Shown here: in pieces, positions 1 through 6,173 of the stretch
Numbering within the stretch: position 1 is the stretch's first letter
How the letters are laid out: each line of letters begins with the position of its first letter
Assembly: GCA_016929355.1 (NCBI GenBank)
Contig: JAFGJA010000043.1
Coordinates: 1-10,469, forward strand
Source: Anaerolineae bacterium
GTDB lineage: Bacteria; Chloroflexota; Anaerolineae; Aggregatilineales; Aggregatilineaceae
Direction of reading: 5' to 3'
DNA: 10,469 bases
Program-made: the position numbers and the translations under genes
Notes under the pieces: model-generated
Databases searched by the model: none
Told to the model about the DNA's origin: nothing
Seen by the model: only the letters and a program-made list of their open reading frames with translations

Positions 1-2
1 AC

Positions 3-725
3 GGGCACACCCTTCGCTTGCTGCAACTGCTCGAAGCGGCGATTGCTGCCGCCCGCACGTTGGGTGAAACGTATCAGCCTACGCTCGATTTTTTGTTGGG
101 CAAACAGGGCAACATCTATTTTGATCGCGGGGCGCTGCCGGAAGCCTTAGCCGCCTATCGCGGGGCGCTGGATGTGGCACGAGCGCTTGATCGGCGTAAC
201 CGCCAACCATTGCTATTATGTGCCATTGGTAAGGTGTTATCGGCGCAAAACGCAACCGAACAGGCGGAAGCGCATTTTGCGGAAGCGGCCCAGATTGCGC
301 ACGAACTCGATGACAAATTTTTGCTGGGCTTTGTGTTGGAGCATCAAGGGTATCATGCGCAATCGACAGGTAATTACGAGGCCGCGCGCGATTATTTTGG
401 GCAAGAGATCGCCATCGCCGCCGCGATTGACGATGCGCTGACGCAGTTTTACGCCTTGCTGAATTACGGTTCCGCCGAACATGAATTGAACCACTATGAA
501 TCGGCACTGGAATACCACAACCGCGCCCTGACCATTGCCGAGAATCTCAACAATCCGATCCTGATCGCGCTGGCGATCCAGAATAAGGGAGAAGATTATG
601 TGCGGTTGGGCAATGGGGACGAAGCACTGACCCATTTCAACCGGGCGCTGGCGATTTTCCGCGAGAGTGGGATGCAGTCCAAAGCACGCGAAGTAGAAGA
701 CCTTTTACGTAACTTAGCCAATTGA
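3..725 (+). CDS. TPR-repeat protein, 5' end missing
   Basis: The frame is open from the left edge (codons from base 3 read GHTLRLLQLLEAA), so the gene begins outside the window. A TTG at 18 is only an internal Leu codon. About 240 residues are visible, almost all helical, in about five repeats of roughly 40 residues with the TPR pattern of small/large alternation: 'QGNIYFDRGALPEALAAY', 'IGKVLSAQNATEQAEAHF', 'QGYHAQSTGNYEAARDYF', 'YGSAEHELNHYESALEYH' and 'KGEDYVRLGNGDEALTHF'. The 40-residue spacing resembles the long TPR variety. Such arrays bind partner proteins and are often the C-terminal half of regulators or ATPases, but the N-terminal domain is unseen, so the function cannot be named. 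The next gene starts 14 nt after the stop, so the two are probably co-transcribed. Confidence 0.85.
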   Translation, partial: GHTLRLLQLLEAAIAAARTLGETYQPTLDFLLGKQGNIYFDRGALPEALAAYRGALDVARALDRRNRQPLLLCAIGKVLSAQNATEQAEAHFAEAAQIAHELDDKFLLGFVLEHQGYHAQSTGNYEAARDYFGQEIAIAAAIDDALTQFYALLNYGSAEHELNHYESALEYHNRALTIAENLNNPILIALAIQNKGEDYVRLGNGDEALTHFNRALAIFRESGMQSKAREVEDLLRNLAN

Positions 726-739
726 GAAAGAGGACCATT

Positions 740-1804
740 ATGAAAAAAGCGACAGTGTATCTGATACTGATCAGCCTGATCGCAGGCGTGTTTGGGACGC
801 TGCCCGCCGCCGCCCAGAGCAATTTTGATGTGGCAATCCTCGTGGTTGATGATTTTTCCGATACGGATTTGAGCGCAGCCGAAGCGGAAGATTTGGCAGA
901 TGGGGAAAACTGCGCGCTTAATCTAGAAGGGCAATCCTTTGCTGTGCGCGGCGTTTCTGCTAATCCGATTGATGTGCCGCACGGCGATTTAGTGTATGCA
1001 CAAATCGAAGAATTATTGGACGAGGCCAATGCAAGCAATTGGATTGATCTGATCCCCGTCGATATTCACGGCTTGACCACCGATGAGGTCGCCAGCGCTA
1101 TCGAAGACGCTATCGCCGATCATCCCGCCGATTTTTACGTGTTGAATATGAGCTTTGCGATCATTCCGTGTGAATATATGGCCGATTTTGCCGATCTTGG
1201 CGGGCAATTGATGAATGCGCGGGATGCGAAAGAACTCAATCGCTACCGGGGCATTTTCCAACGCGCCGTTGTGTTCTATGATAAAACCGTCTTCCCGGCG
1301 ATGTCCCACAAAATGCAGGACGCTACCGATCTCGATCCCCTGCAAAGCCTGCTCACCAGCCTGGGCAGTCAGGTGATTCCGGTGGCCTCGGCGGGCAACT
1401 TCGGCCTCGATTTTCCGTTCTGGCCCGGCGCATGGGGCCAGGTAATAAGCGTGAGTGCCAGCGAGGGAACCGGCTATCAAGCGTCGGCTTCCTGGCGCAA
1501 ACAGGATGACACCCCGCTTTTGAACGCCGAAAGCGATAATCCCAACAAGCCCCTGCGTATTTCGCATTACGGCGAGGTCATGCTGCCCGGTGAATATGAC
1601 AGTGACGAGGGATTGGTATCCGGCACATCGTTCGCCGCGCCGCGTCTGAGCGTCCTCATGGCGCTGTATGTAGCGGATGTTGGCGGCAGCTATTGCACAA
1701 ACTCCAATGGCTATCCCGCGTTGGCGTCCGGCGATTGGGATAACTTGACGCTGGCGGAAACGGTGCAAGAATACTGTCCCGCGTTGGCAGCGTATATTCC
1801 CTGA
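740..1804 (+). CDS. Secreted subtilisin-like serine protease (peptidase S8)
   Basis: The protein has 354 residues. The start chosen is ATG 740, preceded by AGAGGA at 729-734. An in-frame TTG at 722 overlaps the upstream stop and is less likely. Residues 1-25 form a signal peptide (KK, hydrophobic core, then LPAAAQS with cleavage near A25). All subtilase blocks are present. The Asp block is VAILVVDDFSD (D37 or D38), the His block PHGDLVYAQI (H81), the oxyanion Asn block VASAGNFG (N220), and the Ser block SGTSFAAP (S297). 'VLNMSFAIIPC' (135-144) fits the substrate-binding strand. The family cleaves peptide bonds, and the signal peptide places this one outside the membrane. No clear propeptide or C-terminal extension is visible, and the protease domain begins right after the signal peptide. 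Cysteines (C58, C144, C319, C346) could form disulfides. It is preceded by the TPR gene and followed by a terminator, so it is probably the last gene of that unit. Confidence 0.9.
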   Translation: MKKATVYLILISLIAGVFGTLPAAAQSNFDVAILVVDDFSDTDLSAAEAEDLADGENCALNLEGQSFAVRGVSANPIDVPHGDLVYAQIEELLDEANASNWIDLIPVDIHGLTTDEVASAIEDAIADHPADFYVLNMSFAIIPCEYMADFADLGGQLMNARDAKELNRYRGIFQRAVVFYDKTVFPAMSHKMQDATDLDPLQSLLTSLGSQVIPVASAGNFGLDFPFWPGAWGQVISVSASEGTGYQASASWRKQDDTPLLNAESDNPNKPLRISHYGEVMLPGEYDSDEGLVSGTSFAAPRLSVLMALYVADVGGSYCTNSNGYPALASGDWDNLTLAETVQEYCPALAAYIP

Positions 1805-1824
1805 TCATTTGATGCAGCGCTTGC

Positions 1825-1855
1825 ACCGGGAGCCGTTGTGGTTCCCGGTTTTTTT
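1825..1855 (+). terminator. Rho-independent terminator after the subtilase gene
   Basis: A 10-bp stem (1825-1834 with 1840-1849, one G-U pair, loop GTTGT) is followed directly by seven Ts (1849-1855). It lies 20 nt after the subtilase stop. There is no T-run on the other strand, so it works for the + strand. Confidence 0.9.
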
Positions 1856-1899
1856 CGCGTTATAATACTATGTAGAATCACATAAAGGCTAATAAAAAA

Positions 1900-1974
1900 A
1901 TGCCCAGTGCGCCACGTCCATTATTTTGTTGCAATCATCATTTCTTCGCGCAGCCAATTGTCCTCATTCCCTAA
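1900..1974 (+). CDS. Candidate 24-residue small ORF
   Basis: ATG 1900 opens a 24-codon frame that ends at TAA 1972-1974, followed at once by in-frame TAG 1975-1977 (tandem stops). A TATAAT lies at 1861-1866 and AAAGG at 1884-1888, 11 nt before the ATG, which is on the long side for a ribosome binding site. The peptide (begins MPSAPRPLFCCNHHFF) has a CC-N-HH cluster but no family I recognise. An ORF this short can occur by chance. No good -35 box stands at the right distance from the TATAAT. Confidence 0.15.
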   Translation: MPSAPRPLFCCNHHFFAQPIVLIP

Positions 1975-1980
1975 TAGTTG

Positions 1981-2001
1981 CCGATTAAGTTGAATAATCG
2001 G
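1981..2001. repeat. Inverted repeat CCGATTA / TAATCGG
   Basis: Seven-base perfect arms at 1981-1987 and 1995-2001 enclose a 7-nt loop (AGTTGAA). It lies four bases after the tandem stops of the small ORF. The downstream sequence is AT-rich but has no T-run, so it is not a standard terminator. It could be a protein-binding dyad. Confidence 0.4.
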
Positions 2002-2070
2002 AAGCTATTTTATATTTCTTATATAGTATTTATATTGTTACTTCTATTCTTATAGTAATAATTTCATATC

Positions 2071-2085
2071 TTAGAATAATTCTAA
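2071..2085. promoter_or_regulatory. Palindrome TTAGAATAATTCTAA, operator-like
   Basis: A perfect dyad with 7-base arms about a single central A, inside the AT-rich tract. Its size and symmetry suit a dimeric regulator site, but AT-rich DNA produces such dyads by chance and no promoter is clearly tied to it. Confidence 0.25.
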
Positions 2086-2250
2086 CTAAGTTTAGATTAA
2101 CCTTTAAATCTGAAAAGCGTAAAATAATGATTGTTAAACGATCATAACTATTATGAAATTTTAACCGTTAGAAGGTTGACCATCGACCACCATCAATGGT
2201 ATGCTGAGGACATCTATCAGGGGGTCCCCAGTGTACTCCCAAGTTTGCTC

Positions 2251-2278
2251 AAAATCACAATGCCAGTCGTGATTTTTT
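2251..2278. terminator. Hairpin just downstream of the small minus-strand gene
   Basis: An 8-bp stem AAAATCAC/GTGATTTT (2251-2258 with 2269-2276) encloses a 10-nt loop. It begins 5 nt past the stop of the 2283-2708 gene, where a terminator would be expected. On the minus strand the Ts belong to the stem and are followed by GAGC, so it is weak in that direction. On the plus strand there are six Ts (2273-2278). Confidence 0.4.
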
Positions 2279-2282
2279 GCGT

Positions 2283-2708
2283 CTAATTACATTTCACGTA
2301 AATGTGCCACTCAGCCTCGCGGTTCAGTTTGATTTCCGCATCACCGCTTTGCGACCTTTGCTTCACGCTGAGTTTATACGTACCGGTGCGATAATTCCCC
2401 AGCACGTCGAAGACCTGATACACCAGTGGCTTGCCATCCTCGAAGGTCTTGTCAACCTGCCCCGTAATGTGATACGGCTGTGATTGTCCTGGCCCGGTGA
2501 GATCAACCTTAGTGGTTTTTCGATTGTCACCGGTGATATAGGCTACAATCACCCACGCGCCCACCTCGGACTCCGTGTCATAGCTGCAATTCGTTCCCTT
2601 GATTGAATGTTTGTAGCTCGTGCCCGATTCACCGCCGCCGCGTAGGACCATCAGCAGCAAGCACGCCCCCAACACTGCGCCTAACGCAATCAGTATTTTT
2701 TTTCGCAT
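2283..2708 (-). CDS. Small membrane-anchored protein of unknown function
   Basis: The protein has 141 residues and I do not recognise the family. Two adjacent ATGs exist (2711 and 2708). AAAGGAG at 2721-2715 lies only 3 nt from the first and 6 nt from the second, so 2708 is preferred. Residues 2-4 are RKK, followed by a hydrophobic segment at about 5-22, so the protein is probably anchored by its N-terminus with the rest outside. C16 sits in LGAC, faintly like a lipobox, but it is followed by more hydrophobic residues, so a simple anchor is more likely. The exported part looks beta-rich, with motifs such as 'FDVLGNYRTGTYKLSVK' and a closing 'WHIYVKC', as in Ig-like or jelly-roll sandwiches. 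C41 and C140 could form a disulfide joining its ends. It lies alone between an AT-rich tract and a recombinase remnant, which suggests horizontal acquisition. Confidence 0.7.
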   Translation of the reverse strand: MRKKILIALGAVLGACLLLMVLRGGGESGTSYKHSIKGTNCSYDTESEVGAWVIVAYITGDNRKTTKVDLTGPGQSQPYHITGQVDKTFEDGKPLVYQVFDVLGNYRTGTYKLSVKQRSQSGDAEIKLNREAEWHIYVKCN

Positions 2709-2743
2709 CATGTACTCCTTTCAGTGCATAAATATGTTTTTCC

Positions 2744-2749
2744 ACTATA
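2744..2749 (-). promoter_or_regulatory. Candidate -10 box for the small membrane protein gene
   Basis: The minus strand reads TATAGT here, about 35 nt before the ATG and upstream of the AAAGGAG site, which is a normal distance. No good -35 hexamer stands 16-18 nt upstream, so the promoter may be weak or activator-dependent. Confidence 0.3.
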
Positions 2750-2772
2750 CACCGATTCAGGACCTAGCGAGG

Positions 2773-2785
2773 CTGTGACTCACAG
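2773..2785. promoter_or_regulatory. Palindrome CTGTGACTCACAG with a nearby half-site
   Basis: Perfect 6-base arms (CTGTGA/TCACAG) flank one central base. A second CTGTGAC stands at 2799-2805, 26 nt from the first copy. The pair lies just upstream of the candidate -10 of the 2283-2708 gene, where a regulator would bind. The one-base spacer excludes a CRP-type site (TGTGA-N6-TCACA). The binding protein is unknown. Confidence 0.35.
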
Positions 2786-2859
2786 ACATAACTACCACCT
2801 GTGACATTATTCCTATTTTAAGTTGCCGTTTGTCAGATCGCCGCCGCGTTGTAGGTTGA

Positions 2860-3117
2860 GCGCGATGGCGGGTGTATGCGCTCCGAAACCCCACCGATGG
2901 CACGCGCCGGATCGTCAAGCCGCACGACTTGCGCCGCACCTATGCGCGGTTAGCGTGGGAAACCGGGATGCAACCCATCGCCATTCAGCAGAACCTCGGT
3001 CACGCGAGTCTGGACACAACGTTGATCTATATTGGTGATCTAGACACCTCACACCGGCAGCCGGGCGCGTTTTTGGCGTTCAATTTGGGGCGTTTGCCAG
3101 ACAATCCTCTGATGTGA
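2860..3117 (+). pseudogene. Tyrosine recombinase/phage integrase remnant, C-terminal part
   Basis: The frame opens right after an in-frame TGA (2857-2859) and encodes about 85 residues. It carries the second half of the tyrosine recombinase active site: 'KPHDLRRTYARLAWETGM' holds the H-x-x-R box, 'NLGHASLDTTLIYIGD' holds the LGH histidine and the nucleophile Tyr in TTLIYIG. Intact integrases usually have about 300-400 residues. The N-terminal DNA-binding domain and the first catalytic Arg box are missing, and nothing upstream in any frame looks like them. No ribosome binding site is evident before the GTG at 2872. It is therefore a truncated remnant that should be unable to recombine DNA. It marks past integration at this place and lies beside the AT-rich tract and the orphan gene. 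Confidence 0.85.
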
Positions 3118-3123
3118 GTCCTC

Positions 3124-3158
3124 AAAAAAAGAACCGGAATTATCGAAAACTCCGGTTC
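3124..3158 (-). terminator. Rho-independent terminator of the tldD-tldE operon
   Basis: An 8-bp perfect stem GAACCGGA/TCCGGTTC (3131-3138 with 3151-3158, 12-nt loop) is followed on the minus strand by seven Ts (plus-strand A at 3124-3130). It lies 26 nt after the tldE stop and also separates the operon from the convergent recombinase remnant. Confidence 0.85.
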
Positions 3159-3184
3159 ATCGTGATCACCTTACAAACGTCCCG

Positions 3185-4540
3185 CTAATCCTCTTTACCG
3201 CCCAACATCACATTATCCACGCGGATAGTCGGCGCAAGGATCATCCCCATGATCGGGATCGTGCGCAGGTTGTTGCCAACTTCGCTGATATTCTTGAGCA
3301 GATCGGGGAGCGTGGTCGCCAGCGTCACACCGGAAACAGGTTTGGTCAATTCGCCATTCTCGATCCAGCGTCCATACGCGCCCATCGAACATTCACCCGT
3401 CAGGGGATCGATGCCGCCGGTCTGCATGATCTGTGTGACGTAGATGCCGTTTTCAACTTCGCCAATGATCTCCTCCGGCGTTTTGACGCCCGGTTGCAGA
3501 TAAAAATTACTCAAGCCCAAGCGCGGCACATTGCGATGTGAGGGACGTTGCGCATTGCCCGTTGAGATTTGATGATCTTTCGCGGCGGAGTACGAATCGT
3601 ATAGCACGTTTTCGAAGACCCCTTCGCTGATCAAACGGGTAGCGCTGGTCGGCACGCCTTCGCCATCAAACGGGGCGCTGGCAAGACCGCGCTTCATCCG
3701 CCCGTTGTCCATCAAACTCACCTTATCCGAGGCAATATCCTGGCCCAATTTGCCGATCAGGAAGGAACGCCCTTTTTGCATCGCTTCGGCGGTCATCGCT
3801 TGCGCCATCGTACCGAGCAGCATCGCGGTGACGAACGGCGCGAACACCACCGGGCAGGTCTGCGTCGGGACGGTTTCGCCGCCCAACGCCATCAGCGCAC
3901 TTTCCGCCGCTTCTTGCGCAATGGAGTCGGGATCGAGTTCGGCAAAGAAATTGGACGCGCCAATGCCGATACCCTCAACGGCGTGTTCACCTTCCCGCGC
4001 AAACGCGAAAACGTAACTAAACGTGCTGGTGCGATCATATTGCCCGGCGAAACCGTTCGAATTGGCGAGATATACATGCGTGATCTCATCGCCATATACC
4101 ACCTGCCGCGCCATCTCAATTCGTTTATCCTGCGCGAGAACGGCGGCTTCGATGCGACGCAGCAGATCGATCTTGGCTTCGGTGCTGACCGCTTCGAAGT
4201 CGGGATCGTAGATTTCCAGATCGTCATCGGGAATCGGCTGCGGGGTCGGCAAACGGCGATAGTCATCGGGGGAAGCTACTGCCGCCAGTTCAACCGCCGC
4301 CTGCCATGTTTTCGCCACATTCGCCGGGGTAAAATCGGACGTATAGGCATAGCCCACGCGCCCACCATCGATCACACGCACGCCCAGCCCTTTCGAGCGG
4401 GCTTGCGAGAGTTTTTCGACTGCGCCAGTCCCATATTCGATCTGGGTTTCCTGGCTATCCATAATAATCGCTTCCGCTTCCACGCCGCGCGCTGCTGCCT
4501 GCGTCACAATATCGCGGACTAATGCCAAATAATCGGTCAT
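3185..4540 (-). CDS. pmbA: TldE/PmbA-type subunit of the TldD/TldE metalloprotease
   Basis: The protein has 451 residues, the usual length of PmbA/TldE (about 450). It belongs to the TldD/PmbA family over its whole length: an N-terminal region with 'SKGLGVRVIDGGRVGYAYTSD', a middle 'PVVFAPFVTAMLLGTMAQAM', then 'DGEGVPTSATRLISEGVFEN', 'SYSAAKDHQISTGNAQRPSH' and 'GAYGRWIENGELTKPVSGVT'. It lacks HExxxH, as expected for the non-metal-binding partner. In the known family TldE pairs with TldD to form a barrel-like protease that degrades unfolded peptides. In E. coli this pair trims the microcin B17 leader and degrades the antitoxin CcdA. The gene lies 38 nt after tldD on the same strand. GAGGAG (4557-4552) stands 11 nt before the ATG. 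A 26-nt spacer and a strong terminator follow. No RiPP precursor is visible nearby, so a housekeeping proteolytic role is more likely. Confidence 0.93.
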   Translation of the reverse strand: MTDYLALVRDIVTQAAARGVEAEAIIMDSQETQIEYGTGAVEKLSQARSKGLGVRVIDGGRVGYAYTSDFTPANVAKTWQAAVELAAVASPDDYRRLPTPQPIPDDDLEIYDPDFEAVSTEAKIDLLRRIEAAVLAQDKRIEMARQVVYGDEITHVYLANSNGFAGQYDRTSTFSYVFAFAREGEHAVEGIGIGASNFFAELDPDSIAQEAAESALMALGGETVPTQTCPVVFAPFVTAMLLGTMAQAMTAEAMQKGRSFLIGKLGQDIASDKVSLMDNGRMKRGLASAPFDGEGVPTSATRLISEGVFENVLYDSYSAAKDHQISTGNAQRPSHRNVPRLGLSNFYLQPGVKTPEEIIGEVENGIYVTQIMQTGGIDPLTGECSMGAYGRWIENGELTKPVSGVTLATTLPDLLKNISEVGNNLRTIPIMGMILAPTIRVDNVMLGGKED

Positions 4541-4578
4541 GAGTGCATATACTCCTCAGTAAGTATTTTACGCCAACG

Positions 4579-5967
4579 CTACGCCGTGCCGCCAACCATG
4601 ACACGCGGAATCCGAATCGTGGGTTGGCCGACGCTGACACGCGCCGCCTGTCCCTTGCCACACGTCCCAATACCGGGGTCTAATGCCAGGTCATTGCCCA
4701 CCATGTCGATCTCAGTCAGCACTTTTGGCCCGTTGCCCATCACCGTCGCGCCGCGTAGGGGGGTGGTCAATTCACCATTTTCGATCAGGTAGGCTTCGGT
4801 GGCGCTGAACACAAAATCACCCTTAGCGAGTTCGGCCTGTCCGCCCGCCATCATTTTGATGTAGATGCCGCTTTTCGTCGCGGCGATGATCTCGTCGGGA
4901 TCGGATTCGCCCGCGTCAATATAGGTATTGGTCATGCGTGGCATGGGCATGTGGCGGAAACTTTCGCGGCGACCATTGCCCGTCGAGGTTGCGCGTCCGG
5001 CGCGGCGGGCTTCGGTCAAGTCCCACATATATTCCTTCAAAATGCCTTTTTCGATCAATTGGGTGCGCTGGCTCGGCGTTCCGTCATCGTCAAAACGCAA
5101 GGAGCCACGTCGTCCGGGGATCGTGCCATCATCCACCGCGCTAATGAGCGGTGACGCGACCTGCTCACCAATGCGCCCGGCGTAAGCTGATGCGCCTTTG
5201 GTGATGAAATCCGCTTCGAGTTGGTGGCCGCACGCCTCATGGAACAAGACACCGCCCCAGCCATTCGGCATGACAACGGTCATTTCTCCGGCGGGACAGG
5301 GTTTGGCATCCAACATTTTTACAGCAGTCGTGGCCGTGTCACGGACTTCGGTATCCCATTCGTGTTCGTCGAGGATTTCCAACCCCTTTTGCCCACCGAA
5401 TGCGATTGTGGAACGCTGCAACACGTCGTCTTTCTGGGCGACAACCGATGCGCGCAGTTCAACAATGTTGCGATCATCTTCGACGTGCAGCCCTTCCGAA
5501 TTGAAAATCCAGACCTTGCGGTTGACTTCCTGATAACCACCCAACACCTGCCGCACACGCGGATCGTAGGCGCGCGCGATTTCGTCGGCACGGCAGAGCA
5601 GCGCGGTTTTGTCGGCAATCGTCATGCTGTCAAAGGACTTGACAATGGGAAATTCTAACGGACTCTGGCGCTGCGTCAGATCGATCACCTGGACGTAACT
5701 GCTCCCTTGAGCCGCCGCCGCCGCCGCGTGCGCCGCCGCGATCAAACTGGCTTCGCTCAGATCGTCGGTGAACGCATACGTGACCAGATCGCCAAAAAAG
5801 ACACGGATGCCCGCGCCGCGATCTTCCCCGCGTAAAGCGGTTTCGATTTTCGAGTCTTCCATCGTCAGATTTAGCGAGGTGCGATCCTCGACATACACCT
5901 CCGCGAGGTCCCCGCCTGACCGCAAAGCAGCCGCCAGGGTCTTGGTTACAAGTTCAAGTGGTATCAT
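4579..5967 (-). CDS. tldD: TldD, zinc-binding subunit of the TldD/TldE metalloprotease
   Basis: The protein has 462 residues, close to the family length (about 480 in E. coli). The zinc motif HEACGH (H243-E244-x3-H248) sits in 'GGVLFHEACGHQLEADF', and a C-terminal cysteine in 'GIGTCGKGQ' (C436) matches the third ligand of the family. Other family blocks include 'GEDRGAGIRVFFGDLVTYA', 'SPLISAVDDGTIPGRRGS', 'STGNGRRESFRHMPMPRMTN' and 'GDFVFSATEAYLIENGELT'. TldD carries the catalytic site of the cytoplasmic TldD/TldE heterodimer. It comes first in a two-gene operon. The start is ATG 5967 with a modest GGA (5976-5974) six bases upstream. All key residues are present, so it should be active. It is transcribed away from the metal-dependent repressor gene across a shared intergenic region of about 200 nt. 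Confidence 0.95.
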   Translation of the reverse strand: MIPLELVTKTLAAALRSGGDLAEVYVEDRTSLNLTMEDSKIETALRGEDRGAGIRVFFGDLVTYAFTDDLSEASLIAAAHAAAAAAQGSSYVQVIDLTQRQSPLEFPIVKSFDSMTIADKTALLCRADEIARAYDPRVRQVLGGYQEVNRKVWIFNSEGLHVEDDRNIVELRASVVAQKDDVLQRSTIAFGGQKGLEILDEHEWDTEVRDTATTAVKMLDAKPCPAGEMTVVMPNGWGGVLFHEACGHQLEADFITKGASAYAGRIGEQVASPLISAVDDGTIPGRRGSLRFDDDGTPSQRTQLIEKGILKEYMWDLTEARRAGRATSTGNGRRESFRHMPMPRMTNTYIDAGESDPDEIIAATKSGIYIKMMAGGQAELAKGDFVFSATEAYLIENGELTTPLRGATVMGNGPKVLTEIDMVGNDLALDPGIGTCGKGQAARVSVGQPTIRIPRVMVGGTA

Positions 5968-6025
5968 ACAATTTCCATCCTAAATGTGTTGATTGAACAA
6001 AAACAACGCGGCGTTAGCGCCTGAT

Positions 6026-6055
6026 TGGTGACAAAGCGTTATACTCACTATACTG
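6026..6055 (+). promoter_or_regulatory. Candidate upstream promoter with repeated TATACT
   Basis: TATACT occurs twice (6041-6046 and 6050-6055). TTGGTG at 6026-6031 lies 18 nt before the second copy. The minus strand here reads TATAGT (6053-6048), so the same segment may also serve tldD in the other direction. The distance to the repressor start would give a leader of about 110 nt, so the closer promoter at 6126 is favoured for that gene. Confidence 0.3.
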
Positions 6056-6125
6056 AAAAATTTTGTCATCGCAAAAACCTCGTTTAGATTACGCCGCCAA
6101 GCCCTGTTGTGTTTCTCATACAACA

Positions 6126-6154
6126 TTGGCTCAACCGAATGCCTCAGGTACAAT
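6126..6154 (+). promoter_or_regulatory. Probable sigma-70-type promoter of the metal-dependent repressor
   Basis: TTGGCT (6126-6131) and TACAAT (6149-6154) are separated by 17 nt. A start near 6161 gives a short leader to ATG 6174 or GTG 6192. It would cut off the N-terminal extension that an upstream TTG would give, and so supports the downstream starts. Confidence 0.5.
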
Positions 6155-6173
6155 TGCAGTAAGATTGGTTTTT

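Larger units (their letters stand above)
1856..2282. other. Gene-poor, AT-rich stretch with several inverted repeats
   Basis: No convincing gene lies between the subtilase terminator and the small minus-strand gene. Direct counting gives 38 G+C in bases 1981-2160 (about 21%), against clearly GC-rich coding DNA around it. Short dyads are frequent: 1981-1987/1995-2001 (CCGATTA..TAATCGG), 2071-2085 (TTAGAATAATTCTAA), 2142-2156 (TCATAA..TTATGA), 2189-2200 (ACCATCAATGGT) and 2221-2229 (GGGGTCCCC). A TATAAT stands at 1861-1866, and a 24-codon ORF follows at 1900-1974. Together with the recombinase remnant at 2860, the composition suggests acquired or decayed DNA. Confidence 0.6.

Noticed and set aside
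1013..1768. 251-codon open frame on the minus strand inside the subtilase gene
   Set aside because: It lies wholly antisense to a gene with all S8 catalytic motifs, has no recognisable domain, and is explained by codon bias of the real frame.
1900..1974. RiPP precursor peptide for the TldD/TldE protease
   Set aside because: It is over 1 kb away on the other strand with a remnant and an unrelated gene between, and no modification enzymes are present.
2660..2708. Lipoprotein signal (LGAC) in the small membrane protein
   Set aside because: The residues after the Cys stay strongly hydrophobic (LLLMVL), which suits a transmembrane anchor better than a lipoprotein.
2773..2785. CRP-type binding site
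   Set aside because: TGTGA and TCACA are separated by one base, whereas CRP sites have six.
3776..4522. 248-codon plus-strand frame opposite tldE
   Set aside because: The minus strand encodes a full-length TldE. The plus-strand product is rich in Arg/His and has no known motif.
4537..4548. Three-codon leader ORF (M-H-S) ending in the ATGA of the tldE start; a similar four-codon one precedes tldD (5964-5978)
   Set aside because: Such tiny frames are common by chance, the spacing from the ribosome binding site to them is too short, and an ATGA overlap only needs an A after the start codon.
5221..5658. 145-codon plus-strand frame opposite tldD
   Set aside because: It overlaps the tldD region next to the HExxxH motif on the other strand and has no family features.
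6011..6022. GGCG-TTAG-CGCC mini hairpin upstream of tldD
   Set aside because: Only 4 bp and no T-run; too weak to call a terminator or operator.
6063..6173. 37-residue N-terminal extension of the DtxR-type protein from TTG 6063
   Set aside because: The extension has no similarity to the family, the start is TTG without a ribosome binding site, and a good promoter (6126-6154) lies inside it.
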